Positions 1 through 11,516 of a stretch of 17,813 nt of DNA are shown here, piece after piece. The DNA is taken from contig JAFAAX010000095.1 of assembly GCA_023426345.1 (NCBI GenBank), positions 1-17,813 of the forward strand. The letters run 5' to 3'. The notes under the pieces are model-generated. The model saw only the letters and a list, made by a program, of their open reading frames with translations. It was not told the origin of the DNA and ran no database searches. This stretch comes from Actinomycetes bacterium. Lineage in GTDB: Bacteria > Actinomycetota > Actinomycetes > Actinomycetales > Actinomycetaceae. The stretch's first letter is position 1. Every line of letters begins with the position of its first letter. The translations under genes and the position numbers were made by a program.

Positions 1-1495
1 CGCCGACGACGATGACGTGGCTGATGAGGGGGTGGGACTGGAGGGCGTCCTCGAGGATCTCGGGGGAGACGTTCTTGCCGCCGGCGGTGACGATGAGCTC
101 CTTCTTGCGCCCCGTGATCCGCAGATGACCGTGGCGGTCGACGCGTCCGAGATCCCCGGTGTGGAACCACTGGTCCGTGAAGGCCTCGGCGGTGGCCTGG
201 GGCAGGCCGTGGTAGCCGCGCATGACGGACACGCCGGAGAGGAGGACCTCGCCGTCTGCGGCGATCATGACGGCGTCGCCGGGCAGGACCGGGCCGACCG
301 TGCCGATGGGGTTGGCGCCGGGACGCTGGACCGCGATGGGGCCGGTGGTCTCCGACAGCCCGTAGCCCTGCAGGAGCGTGATCCCGAGCCCCGAGAAGAA
401 CGCCGCCAGGTCGTCGGCCAGCGGCGCGCCGCCGGAGACGACGTAGCGCATCCGCGGGCCCAGGACGTCGCGGACCTTGTGGAGCACCAGGGCGTCGGCC
501 GCCTTGTAGCGCGCCCGTTGGGCGAGCGTGGGGCCGAAGGCCGTCTGTCGTGCCAGCGCCTGGCGCCGGGACTGGCGGGCCGACCAGGAGAAGAGGCGGC
601 GGGCCAGCCCCTTCGCGGCCTTCGAGGAGGCCGCGTTGTAGACCTTCTCCAGGACGCGGGGGACCGCGATGATGACGGTGGGCTCGAAGGCGGCGATGTC
701 GGGGAGCAGGTTCGCGACATCGGGGGAGAAGGCCAGCCGCCCGCGGCCCGACAGGACCACGTGCATGACGAAACGGGCCAGCACGTGGGCCAGGGGCAGG
801 AACAGGAGCAGGCGAGTCGACTCGTCGTCGACGACCATCCCGAGGATCTGGCGGACGGCCTCCGAGGTGCCGACGAAGTTGCGGTGGGTGAGCTCGACGC
901 CCTTGGGGACGCCCGTCGTGCCCGACGTGTAGATGATCGTCGCCAGGTCGTCGGCGCGGACGCCGGCGAGGCGCTCCTCCAACTGGTCGGGCGTGACGTC
1001 GAGGACCGCCCCCACGAGCGCGCGCAGCGCCCCGCGGTCGAGGGAGAGGACGTCGCGCACGCCCGCGGTGCGCACGGACTCCACCAGGTCGGCCTGCTGG
1101 GAGGTGGCGGTGATGACCAGGACGACGTGGGCGTCGGCGAGGATGTGGCGGATCTGCTCGGCCGAGTCGGACTCGTAGATGGGGACCGTGACGGCGCCGG
1201 CGGTGAGGATCGCGAGGTCCAGGGACATCCACTCGTACGAGGTGGACGACAGGATCGCGACGGAGTCGCCCGGACCCACGCCGAGCCCCATGAGCCCGCG
1301 CGCCAGGTCGTTGACCTGGGCGACCAGCTCCGCGGCCGACACGGGGCGGCTGGCGCCGACTCCGGTGCGCCGCTCGACGACGACGTCGTGGGGACGGGTG
1401 CGCGCCCGCGCGCGCAGCATCCCGGGGATCGTCGCGTCCTCGGCCACCGTGTAGCGGGCCTTCTCCGTGTACGACCCGTCGCGTCGCTTCTTCAT
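1..1495 (-). CDS. Long-chain fatty-acid-CoA ligase (AMP-binding, FadD15-like), C-terminus cut by window edge
   Basis: This gene encodes an adenylate-forming enzyme that activates fatty acids with ATP and CoA to give acyl-CoA. About 498 codons are visible; relatives are about 600 residues, so roughly the last 100 lie outside the window. The protein begins MKKRRDGSYTEKARY. Visible family motifs are the P-loop-like YTSGTTGVPKG (Tyr189 onward), the GYGLSETTG motif (about 377-385), WFHTGDL with the ribose-binding Asp448, and the hinge-region GRKKELIVTAGGKNVSP near the cut end. The ATG at 1495 is preceded by GGAGGGG at a good distance. No signal peptide is seen, so the enzyme is probably cytosolic or membrane-associated. 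It lies 163 bp downstream of glnA on the same strand, behind a terminator-like hairpin, and so is probably transcribed separately. The family call is firm; chain-length specificity cannot be read from sequence. Confidence 0.93.
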   Translation of the reverse strand, partial: MKKRRDGSYTEKARYTVAEDATIPGMLRARARTRPHDVVVERRTGVGASRPVSAAELVAQVNDLARGLMGLGVGPGDSVAILSSTSYEWMSLDLAILTAGAVTVPIYESDSAEQIRHILADAHVVLVITATSQQADLVESVRTAGVRDVLSLDRGALRALVGAVLDVTPDQLEERLAGVRADDLATIIYTSGTTGVPKGVELTHRNFVGTSEAVRQILGMVVDDESTRLLLFLPLAHVLARFVMHVVLSGRGRLAFSPDVANLLPDIAAFEPTVIIAVPRVLEKVYNAASSKAAKGLARRLFSWSARQSRRQALARQTAFGPTLAQRARYKAADALVLHKVRDVLGPRMRYVVSGGAPLADDLAAFFSGLGITLLQGYGLSETTGPIAVQRPGANPIGTVGPVLPGDAVMIAADGEVLLSGVSVMRGYHGLPQATAEAFTDQWFHTGDLGRVDRHGHLRITGRKKELIVTAGGKNVSPEILEDALQSHPLISHVIVVG

Positions 1496-1534
1496 GTCCC
1501 CTCCATGGAGCGCGAGATGTTCAAGGTTCGCACC

Positions 1535-1540
1535 ACCCTA
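1535..1540 (-). promoter_or_regulatory. Possible -10 box of the acyl-CoA ligase gene
   Basis: Read on the minus strand this is TAGGGT, fitting TANNNT, about 40 nt upstream of the ATG at 1495 and downstream of the glnA hairpin. No recognisable -35 box lies 16-18 nt upstream. It is a plausible but weak promoter assignment. Confidence 0.3.
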
Positions 1541-1591
1541 CCGCGGAAGGCCGGGCTCCCCGGCGCGCGCCGCGGGTGACCCGCGCGACGC

Positions 1592-1633
1592 GACGCCCCC
1601 GCCGCCACGCAACCACGCGGCGACGGGGGCGTC
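1592..1633 (-). terminator. Terminator-like hairpin after glnA
   Basis: The outer arms GACGCCCCCG (1592-1601) and CGGGGGCGTC (1624-1633) pair perfectly over 10 bp. The stem continues inward as CCGC/GCGG past a 3 nt bulge, leaving an 11 nt loop. The hairpin starts about 25 nt past the glnA stop in the direction of transcription. No U tract follows, which is common for GC-rich actinobacterial terminators. It separates glnA from the acyl-CoA ligase gene. Confidence 0.6.
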
Positions 1634-1658
1634 CTCGTCGATGAGCCTCCCGGCGGGA

Positions 1659-3083
1659 TCAGATGTTGTAGTAGAGCTGGAACTCGTAGGGGTGCGGGTA
1701 GGTGCGCAGGGGCGCGACCTCGTTCGTCTCCTTGTAGTCGAGCCACGTGTCGATGAGGTCCTGGGTGAAGACGTCGCCCTCGGTGAGGAACTCGTGGTCC
1801 TCGCGCAGGCACGCCAGCGCGGTCTCCAGGGAGGACGGCAGCTTGGCGATGTCCTCGTACTCCGCGGGCGGGAGCTCGTAGAGGTCCTTGTCGATGGGGG
1901 CGGCCGGCTCGATGCGGTTGCGGATGCCGTCCAGGCCGGCCATCAGGCAGGCGGAGAAGGACAGGTACGGGTTCGCCGACGGATCGGGGACCCGGTACTC
2001 GAGGCGTTTGGCCTTCGGGGACGTGCCCGACACGGGGATGCGGATGCACGCCGAGCGGTTGCGCGCCGAGTACACGAGGTTGACGGGAGCCTCGAAGCCG
2101 GGGACGAGGCGCCGGAACGAGTTCACCGAGGGGTTCGTGAAGGCGAGCAGCGCCGGGGCGTGGCGCAGCAGCCCGCCGATGTACCACCGCGCGACGTCGG
2201 ACAGTGAGCCGTACCCGAGCTCGTCGTAGAACAGCGGCTCGCCGCCCTTCCACAGGGACTGGTGGGTGTGCATGCCCGAGCCGTTGTCCCCGAAGATCGG
2301 CTTCGGCATGAACGTCGCCGTCTTGCCGAACTGCCAGGCGGTGTTCTTCACGATGTACTTGAACTTCATCATGTCGTCCGCGGCCTGCTGCAGCGTCGCG
2401 AATCGGTAGTTGATCTCGTGCTGGCCGGCGGAGCCGACCTCGTGGTGGGCGCGCTCGATGTCCAGGCCGGCCGCGATGAGGTTGGTGACCATCGCGTCGC
2501 GGACATCGACGTTCTGGTCGTTGGGGGAGACGGGGAAGTACCCGCCCTTGACGGCCAGCTTGTACCCGAGGTTGCCGCCCTCCTCCTCGCGCCCGGTGTT
2601 CCACGCCGCCTCGGAGGAGTCGACGGAGTAGAAGGAGGCGTCGGGGGAGACCTGGTAGCGGACGTCGTCGAACAGGTAGAACTCGGCCTCGGCCCCGATG
2701 AGGCACTGGTCGGCGATGCCCGTGGAGCGCAGGTAGGCCTCCGCCTTGGCCGCCACCTGGCGAGGGTCGCGGGAGAAGGGCTCGTCCGTGAACGGGTCGA
2801 CGATCGAGAAGTTGACGATGAGCGTCTTGGCGGCGCGGAAGGGATCGACGAACGCCGTCGTCGGATCCGGGATCAGCTTCATGTCGGACTCGTGGATGGC
2901 GGTGAAGCCCCGGACCGAGGACCCGTCGAACATCAGCCCGTCCGTGAGGGCCGACCCCGTGAACTGGGAGGCGGGGATCGTGAAGTGCTGCTGGACGCCC
3001 GGCAGGTCGCAGAACCGGACGTCGACGTACTGGATGTCCTCGCGGTCGATGAAGTCCACGACCTCGTCGGAGTGGGTGAACAT
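1659..3083 (-). CDS. glnA: Glutamine synthetase, type I (GSI-beta)
   Basis: This enzyme makes glutamine from glutamate, ammonium and ATP. It is cytosolic and works as a dodecamer in this family. The 474-residue length is typical of GlnA1. Visible signatures are the N-terminal beta-grasp region, FDGSSVRGF, the metal/ATP-site run EAEFYLFD, NGSGMHTHQSLWK, and RLVPGFEAPVNLVYSARNRS. Tyr402 in KDLYELPPAEY is the residue adenylylated by GlnE in GSI-beta enzymes, so post-translational control is expected; glnE is not in this window. The ATG at 3083 follows AAGGA at 7-8 nt. The gene is divergent from gltBD across a 300 bp shared control region, matching joint nitrogen control of the GS-GOGAT cycle. 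A hairpin follows the gene. Nothing in the protein looks degenerate. Confidence 0.98.
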   Translation of the reverse strand: MFTHSDEVVDFIDREDIQYVDVRFCDLPGVQQHFTIPASQFTGSALTDGLMFDGSSVRGFTAIHESDMKLIPDPTTAFVDPFRAAKTLIVNFSIVDPFTDEPFSRDPRQVAAKAEAYLRSTGIADQCLIGAEAEFYLFDDVRYQVSPDASFYSVDSSEAAWNTGREEEGGNLGYKLAVKGGYFPVSPNDQNVDVRDAMVTNLIAAGLDIERAHHEVGSAGQHEINYRFATLQQAADDMMKFKYIVKNTAWQFGKTATFMPKPIFGDNGSGMHTHQSLWKGGEPLFYDELGYGSLSDVARWYIGGLLRHAPALLAFTNPSVNSFRRLVPGFEAPVNLVYSARNRSACIRIPVSGTSPKAKRLEYRVPDPSANPYLSFSACLMAGLDGIRNRIEPAAPIDKDLYELPPAEYEDIAKLPSSLETALACLREDHEFLTEGDVFTQDLIDTWLDYKETNEVAPLRTYPHPYEFQLYYNI

Positions 3084-3151
3084 GGAGGGTCCTTCCCGTT
3101 GGGGTGTCGCAAAGGGGGTGGCGCCGGCCTGATCGGGCCTCAGGTGGACGA

Positions 3152-3180
3152 CCAGTTGGTCAAGATGACGTCAACCACTG
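3152..3180. promoter_or_regulatory. Imperfect dyad with TGACGTCA core in the glnA-gltB divergent region
   Basis: The perfect 8 bp palindrome TGACGTCA (3166-3173) sits inside a wider, imperfect inverted repeat: CAGTTGGT on the left matches AACCACTG on the right only partly. It lies just downstream of the proposed glnA -10 box. It could be a binding site for a nitrogen regulator, but it does not match the AmtR or GlnR consensus as I know them. The rest of the 3084-3383 region holds the two promoters and no gene. Confidence 0.3.
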
Positions 3181-3189
3181 ACAAAGTCG

Positions 3190-3195
3190 AGTGTA
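3190..3195 (-). promoter_or_regulatory. Possible -10 box of glnA
   Basis: On the minus strand this reads TACACT, a good match to TANNNT, about 107 nt upstream of the glnA ATG. No -35 hexamer of the TTGACA type sits at the usual spacing. The implied leader of about 100 nt would contain the TGACGTCA palindrome described separately. Confidence 0.35.
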
Positions 3196-3295
3196 GTGGC
3201 CGGGTTCGGGCGATCCCGACACGTCGTCCGCATTCTGGTCGGTGTCGGGCGGCGATTCGGAGGGGGCGGCATGCTGGACAGTCACAAGCCTTCCG

Positions 3296-3325
3296 TTGAC
3301 CGTCCCATGAAGGTCCGCCGACCTT
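3296..3325 (+). promoter_or_regulatory. Possible gltBD promoter with overlapping palindrome
   Basis: TTGACC (3296-3301) is a near-consensus -35 box. After 18 nt comes GACCTT (3320-3325), a weak -10. The palindrome AAGGTC-CGCC-GACCTT (3310-3325) covers the spacer and the -10 position, the arrangement expected for a repressor site. The proposed start of transcription would be about 50 nt before the gltB ATG. Confidence 0.35.
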
Positions 3326-3383
3326 TCTGAGACGCCGTCGCGGCACGTGCCTGCTCCTTTCCGCTGCTCCACGAGGGGGACCC

Positions 3384-7977
<4,594 letters not shown>

Positions 7978-7985
<8 letters not shown>

Positions 7986-9444
7986 TCCGCAGGGCTTTCT
8001 GAAGGTCCGGGAACGCGAGCTGCCGGCCAGCCGCCCCGTGCCGGTGCGCATCCGCGACTTCCACGAGGTCTACGAGGAGCAGGCGCTCGGCATCGTCGAG
8101 CGCCAGGCCGGCCGGTGCATGGACTGCGGCACGCCGTTCTGCCACTCCGGATGCCCCCTGGGCAACCTCATCCCCGAATGGAACACGCTGGCGTGGCGCG
8201 GCGACTGGCGCGACGCGATCGAGCGGCTCCACGCGACGAACAACTTCCCGGACTTCACGGGCCGGCTGTGCCCCGCCCCGTGCGAGACCGCGTGCGTCCT
8301 GGCGATCAGCCAGCCGGCCGTCACCATCAAGAACGTCGAGCACACGATCGTCGATCACGCCTGGGAGGAGGGCTGGATCACGCCCCGCATCCCGGAGCGC
8401 CTCACCGGCAACACCGTGGCGGTGGTGGGATCGGGGCCGGCGGGCCTGGCCGCCGCCCAGCAGCTCACCCGCGCCGGGCACACCGTCGCCGTCTTCGAGC
8501 GCTCGGACGCCATCGGGGGGCTCATGCGCTACGGCATCCCCGAGTTCAAGATGGAGAAGGCCGTCCTGGACCGCCGCCTCGACCAGATGCGGGCGGAGGG
8601 CACGCGCTTCCACGCGGGCGTCGACGTCGGCGCCGATCTGACGGGCGAGGACCTCCTGGAGCGCTTCGACGCGGTGGTCCTCACGACGGGGGCGACGGTG
8701 GGGCGTGAGCTGCCGGTGCCCGGCCGGGAACTGGACGGAATCCACCAGGCCGTCGACTACCTGACGCGCTCGACCAAGCACGTCCACGGCACGGCGGCGC
8801 CCGGTGACCCGGAGTGGATCAGCGCCGAGGGCAGGGACGTCGTCATCATCGGGGGCGGCGACACGGGCGCCGACTGCCTGGGCACTGCGATCCGGCAGGG
8901 CGCCGCCTCCGTGACCAGCCTCGAGATCATGCCCCAGCTGCCCCTCGAGCGCACGGCCGCCGATCCGTGGCCGACGTTCCCGCGCCTCTTCAAGGTCGCC
9001 AGCGCCCACGAGGAGGGCGGCGAGCGCCTCTACTCCGTGTCGACGGCCGAGTTCCTCGGCGACGAGGACGGCCGCGTCGCCCAGCTGCGCCTCGTCGACA
9101 TCGCGATGACGGACGGCCGCCCGACCCCGGTCGAGGGATCGGAGCGGCTGATCCCCGCGCAGCTGGTCCTGCTGGCCATGGGCTTCACCGGCGTCGAGCG
9201 CGAGGGCCTAGTCGCCCAGCTGGACGTGGCGGTGGACGCGCGCGGGCGGATCGTCCGCGACGACCGGTGGGCGACCTCGCGACCGGGCGTGTTCGTCGCC
9301 GGGGACGCGGGCCGCGGCCAGTCGCTCATCGTGTGGGCCATCGCCGAGGGCCGCTCCTGCGCGGCCGCCGTCGACGAGTACCTGCGGGGCCGCACCGAGC
9401 TCCCCGCCCCGATCGCGCCCACGGACCTCCAGTACCGGCCCTGA
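7978..9444 (+). CDS. gltD: Glutamate synthase (NADPH), small subunit
   Basis: The beta subunit of GOGAT takes electrons from NADPH through FAD and iron-sulphur clusters and delivers them to GltB. It has 488 residues, as expected. N-terminal cysteines for 4Fe-4S clusters are Cys47, Cys50, Cys55, Cys59 (CMDCGTPFCHSGC) and Cys98, Cys102, Cys106. The FAD-binding Rossmann motif is VVGSGPAGLAAA (GxGxxG at 151-156). The NADPH motif is IIGGGDTGADC (292-297). The C-terminal GVFVAGDAGRGQSLIVWAIAEG closes the FAD fold. The ATG at 7978 lies inside the end of gltB, with GGAGG about 8 nt upstream, so the subunits are translationally coupled. A strong hairpin follows 12 nt after the stop. Confidence 0.98.
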
Positions 9445-9456
9445 GAGGGATCCCGG

Positions 9457-9493
9457 CGGGCCGCCCTCGTCCGCGATCGACGAGGGCGGCCCG
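9457..9493 (+). terminator. Strong terminator hairpin after gltBD
   Basis: CGGGCCGCCCTCGTC (9457-9471) and GACGAGGGCGGCCCG (9479-9493) are perfectly complementary over 15 bp around a 7 nt loop. The hairpin sits 12 nt after the gltD stop. There is no U tract. The left arm, with one base on each side, forms a 17 nt sequence (9456-9472) that occurs again at the end of uvrC. Confidence 0.75.
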
Positions 9494-9540
9494 GCTGCGC
9501 CGGGCGCGCATGGCGGGGTCGCGGGCCGCCGGCGGGGTTC

Positions 9541-9573
9541 CTTACTGAAAGCTATGGGATAGCCTTCAGTAAG
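9541..9573. promoter_or_regulatory. Palindromic operator-like site upstream of the Fic gene
   Basis: The arms CTTACTGAAAGCTAT (9541-9555) and ATAGCCTTCAGTAAG (9559-9573) pair at 14 of 15 positions around a central GGG. It is clearly AT-richer than anything nearby. It contains TAGCCT (9560-9565), a possible -10 box, so a protein bound here would block transcription. A third copy of the half-site follows 10 bp downstream. The likely ligand is the winged helix of the downstream Fic protein or an unlinked partner; this is inference. Confidence 0.6.
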
Positions 9574-9582
9574 AAACGTCTC

Positions 9583-9593
9583 TACTGAAGGAT
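9583..9593 (+). promoter_or_regulatory. Third half-site overlapping the Fic ribosome binding site
   Basis: TACTGAAGGAT repeats the palindrome half-site (TACTGAAAGCT on one strand, TACTGAAGGCT on the other). Its GAAGGA also serves as the Shine-Dalgarno sequence 7 nt before the ATG at 9600. The same bases therefore appear to carry both an operator half-site and the translation signal. Confidence 0.5.
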
Positions 9594-9599
9594 GCGGCC

Positions 9600-10802
9600 A
9601 TGGCGGACGGGACGCCCGGATGGCCGGGCGCAACCACTGAGCAGCGGGACTGGGTGCCGAGCGAGCGCGTGCTGGCCTCCCTCGATGTCGTCGAGCGCCA
9701 TCGCGTCGAGAGGCCGTATGCGGCCGCGGTCCTTCCGGAGATCGCCCGAGCGACGCCCGTGCTGGATGCCGACGTCCTCGAAAAGGTCGAGGAGGCCACC
9801 GACGCCGTGGTCCGGTTCGACATGAGGATGGCACAGGTGCCGATCCCGATGCCGGCGGTGCTCCTGCGGACCGAGTCCTCGTCGAGCTCCCAGATCGAGC
9901 ATCTGACGACCGGCGCCCGGCAGCTGGCGCTGGCGCCCCTGGGCGTCCCGTCGAGAGGGAACGCCGAACTGGTGGCGGCGAACGTCGCGGCGATGCGGAC
10001 CGCCCTGACGCTGTCGGGGCCACTGGACGAGGACCTCGTCCTGGCCATCCACACGGCGTTGCTGGGCGACACCCAGCCGGAGATCGTCGGACGGTGGAGG
10101 ACGCAGCAGGTGTGGGTCGGCGGGCGGAGCGTCAGCCCTCATGGCGCCACCTACGTGCCTCCGCATCAGGACCGCGTCGCGGCGCTGATGCGCGACCTCA
10201 CGGCGTTCGCCGCCAGGCAGGATGTCCCGGCACTGGTCCAGGCAGCCGTTGTCCACGCCCAGTTTGAGGACATCCACCCGTTCGAGGACGGGAACGGGCG
10301 GACGGGCCGGACCCTGGTCCACCACGTGCTCCGTCGACGAGGGCTGGCCCGGCAGTCGACCGTCCCGGTCTCCGCCGGCCTCCTGCGTGACACCGAGGCC
10401 TACTTCCGGGCGCTCGACGCCTATCGGGCCGGCGACGTTTCAATGATCGTCGGCCAGATGTGCGCAGCCGCTCTCGATGCCGTGGAAGTCGGAGACGTCC
10501 TGGCGACGGACCTGACCAGGGTTCGCGAGCGTTGGCGGGACGCGCTCCGGGTCCGCTCGGACGCCGCGGCGTGGCGGTTGGCCGATGTCCTCTTCGCCCA
10601 ACCCGTGGTGACGATGCCGTGGGTGGCGGACACGCTCGCCGTCCCGCAGCGGACGGCTCTGAACGCCGTGGGAGCCCTGGAGTCCGCGGGAATCCTGACC
10701 GAGACCACCGCCGGTCGACGCAATCGCGTGTGGCAGTCCCGCGAGGTCCTGCTCGTCATGGAGGCCTTCGCCCGGATGGCGGTCGCGCGGAGTGCTCCGT
10801 GA
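9600..10802 (+). CDS. Fic-domain protein (probable AMP-transferase) with C-terminal winged helix
   Basis: Fic enzymes usually transfer AMP from ATP to a hydroxyl of a target protein. This 400-residue protein has the layout of SoFic-type Fic proteins: an N-terminal helical Fic_N region, the Fic core, and a C-terminal winged helix-turn-helix (about 318-392, with VADTLAVPQRTALNAVGALESAGIL). The catalytic motif HPFEDGNGRTGR (His226 to Arg237) is complete, so activity is expected. The candidate inhibitory motif lies N-terminal to the core (class II): Ser96-Ser-Gln-Ile-Glu100-His101, where the family usually has Gly or Asn in place of His. No small antitoxin gene lies directly upstream. The ATG at 9600 follows GAAGGA. 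Third-position GC looks a little lower than in gltBD, hinting at acquisition. The target protein is unknown. Confidence 0.93.
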   Translation: MADGTPGWPGATTEQRDWVPSERVLASLDVVERHRVERPYAAAVLPEIARATPVLDADVLEKVEEATDAVVRFDMRMAQVPIPMPAVLLRTESSSSSQIEHLTTGARQLALAPLGVPSRGNAELVAANVAAMRTALTLSGPLDEDLVLAIHTALLGDTQPEIVGRWRTQQVWVGGRSVSPHGATYVPPHQDRVAALMRDLTAFAARQDVPALVQAAVVHAQFEDIHPFEDGNGRTGRTLVHHVLRRRGLARQSTVPVSAGLLRDTEAYFRALDAYRAGDVSMIVGQMCAAALDAVEVGDVLATDLTRVRERWRDALRVRSDAAAWRLADVLFAQPVVTMPWVADTLAVPQRTALNAVGALESAGILTETTAGRRNRVWQSREVLLVMEAFARMAVARSAP

Positions 10803-10846
10803 ACAGGGGGGGCCGGACCTCGTCCGTGAGCCACGTGGATGCCCGC

Positions 10847-10960
10847 TCAAGAGTCGATGAGGTCGCTGGGGCGTCGCTCCGCGCGGATCTGGCGAGCGAT
10901 CGCGCGGCGGATGAACTCGCTGTGCGGTGCGTCGTCGCGCGTGGCGCACGTGCCGATCAC
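10847..10960 (-). CDS. 37-residue reading frame resembling the C-terminal half of a ribbon-helix-helix protein
   Basis: A GTG at 10960 overlaps the GNAT stop codon as GTGA, which suggests coupled translation. The peptide is VIGTCATRDDAPHSEFIR followed by RAIARQIRAERRPSDLIDS. The stretch SEFIRRAIARQIRAE looks like the second helix of ribbon-helix-helix DNA-binding proteins and antitoxins, which usually carry a SEFIR/RxAI pattern there. The beta strand and first helix of that fold are missing, and the same frame upstream of the GTG does not supply them. It may be a decayed remnant, a real micro-protein, or chance in GC-rich DNA. I do not assign a function. Confidence 0.3.
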   Translation of the reverse strand: MIGTCATRDDAPHSEFIRRAIARQIRAERRPSDLIDS

Positions 10961-11433
10961 TGTATGGGCCGGGACAGGTGCCACTCCCACGGATTGTCGG
11001 CCGTCCCCGCCGCGACGACGGAGAATCCGCGGCGTCGGTACCAGGCGGTGAGGCGGTCGTTGTCGCCCTCAACGGTGAGGACGACGCGGGCCGCGCCGGG
11101 GAAGCGCGTCGCGGCGGCGTCCAGGGCGGCGGCCAGCATCCGCGCCCCTAAGCGCTCGCCCTCGCGGTCGGGCGCCACGCACAGGCGGCCCATGTACACG
11201 CCGTCGGGCGGGACGGGGCGCAGGCGCACCGCGGCGACCAACCGCCCGTGGTCCCGGATGCCCAGCGTCACTGCGCCGTCCCGCGCCATCTCGGCCCGCA
11301 GATCGTCGAGGGTCTGTGTGACGGGCAGGGTGTAGCCGGGGTAGTTGACGGCGCAGTCCTGCGCGAACGCCGCGCGCTGGAGCGTGAGGACCTCGCCCGC
11401 GTCGGGCAGGCCCAGGTCGAGGATGTCGGGCAC
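10957..11433 (-). CDS. GNAT-family N-acetyltransferase
   Basis: A 158-residue single-domain protein of the Gcn5-related acetyltransferase fold, which moves the acetyl group of acetyl-CoA to an amine; the substrate cannot be told. The central strand and helix of motif A are visible as GVYMGRLCVAPDREGERLGARML, with a degenerate pyrophosphate loop (REGERLG in place of RGxGxG/A). The later VVLTVEGDNDRLTAWYRRRGF is the typical motif B region, in which Tyr of the AWY segment is a candidate general acid. The GTG at 11433 is chosen because TACGCT lies 7 nt upstream, an actinobacterial leaderless arrangement. The gene is divergent from uvrC and convergent with the Fic gene. Its stop codon overlaps a short downstream frame. 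Confidence 0.88.
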   Translation of the reverse strand: MPDILDLGLPDAGEVLTLQRAAFAQDCAVNYPGYTLPVTQTLDDLRAEMARDGAVTLGIRDHGRLVAAVRLRPVPPDGVYMGRLCVAPDREGERLGARMLAAALDAAATRFPGAARVVLTVEGDNDRLTAWYRRRGFSVVAAGTADNPWEWHLSRPIQ

Positions 11434-11440
11434 GTCGATC

Positions 11441-11446
11441 AGCGTA
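11441..11446 (-). promoter_or_regulatory. Leaderless -10 box of the GNAT gene
   Basis: Read on the minus strand this is TACGCT, followed by 7 nt and then the GTG start. That spacing puts transcription start at or next to the first base of the start codon. There is no Shine-Dalgarno sequence. Confidence 0.5.
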
Positions 11447-11504
11447 GCGGCCCCGCGCGGGCCCGGATGGGCGGACCTCTCGGGCCGCCGGCGGGACCGC
11501 GGAC

Positions 11505-11510
11505 TACCCT
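11505..11510 (+). promoter_or_regulatory. Leaderless -10 box of uvrC
   Basis: TACCCT is followed by GATCCC and then the GTG start of uvrC. No Shine-Dalgarno sequence is present, so the mRNA is probably leaderless. The sequence CTACCCTGATC closely matches the divergent GNAT signal CTACGCTGATC. Confidence 0.55.
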
Positions 11511-11516
11511 GATCCC

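Noticed and set aside
9592..9825. Short frame starting at the ATG at 9592, 8 nt before the Fic start
   Set aside because: It is out of frame with the Fic gene and Arg/Ser/Pro-rich with no motif; the ATG at 9600 has better spacing to GAAGGA.
10814..10826. CGGAC-CTC-GTCCG hairpin after the Fic stop as a terminator
   Set aside because: The stem is only 5 bp with a 3 nt loop and no U tract; such structures are common by chance at this GC content.
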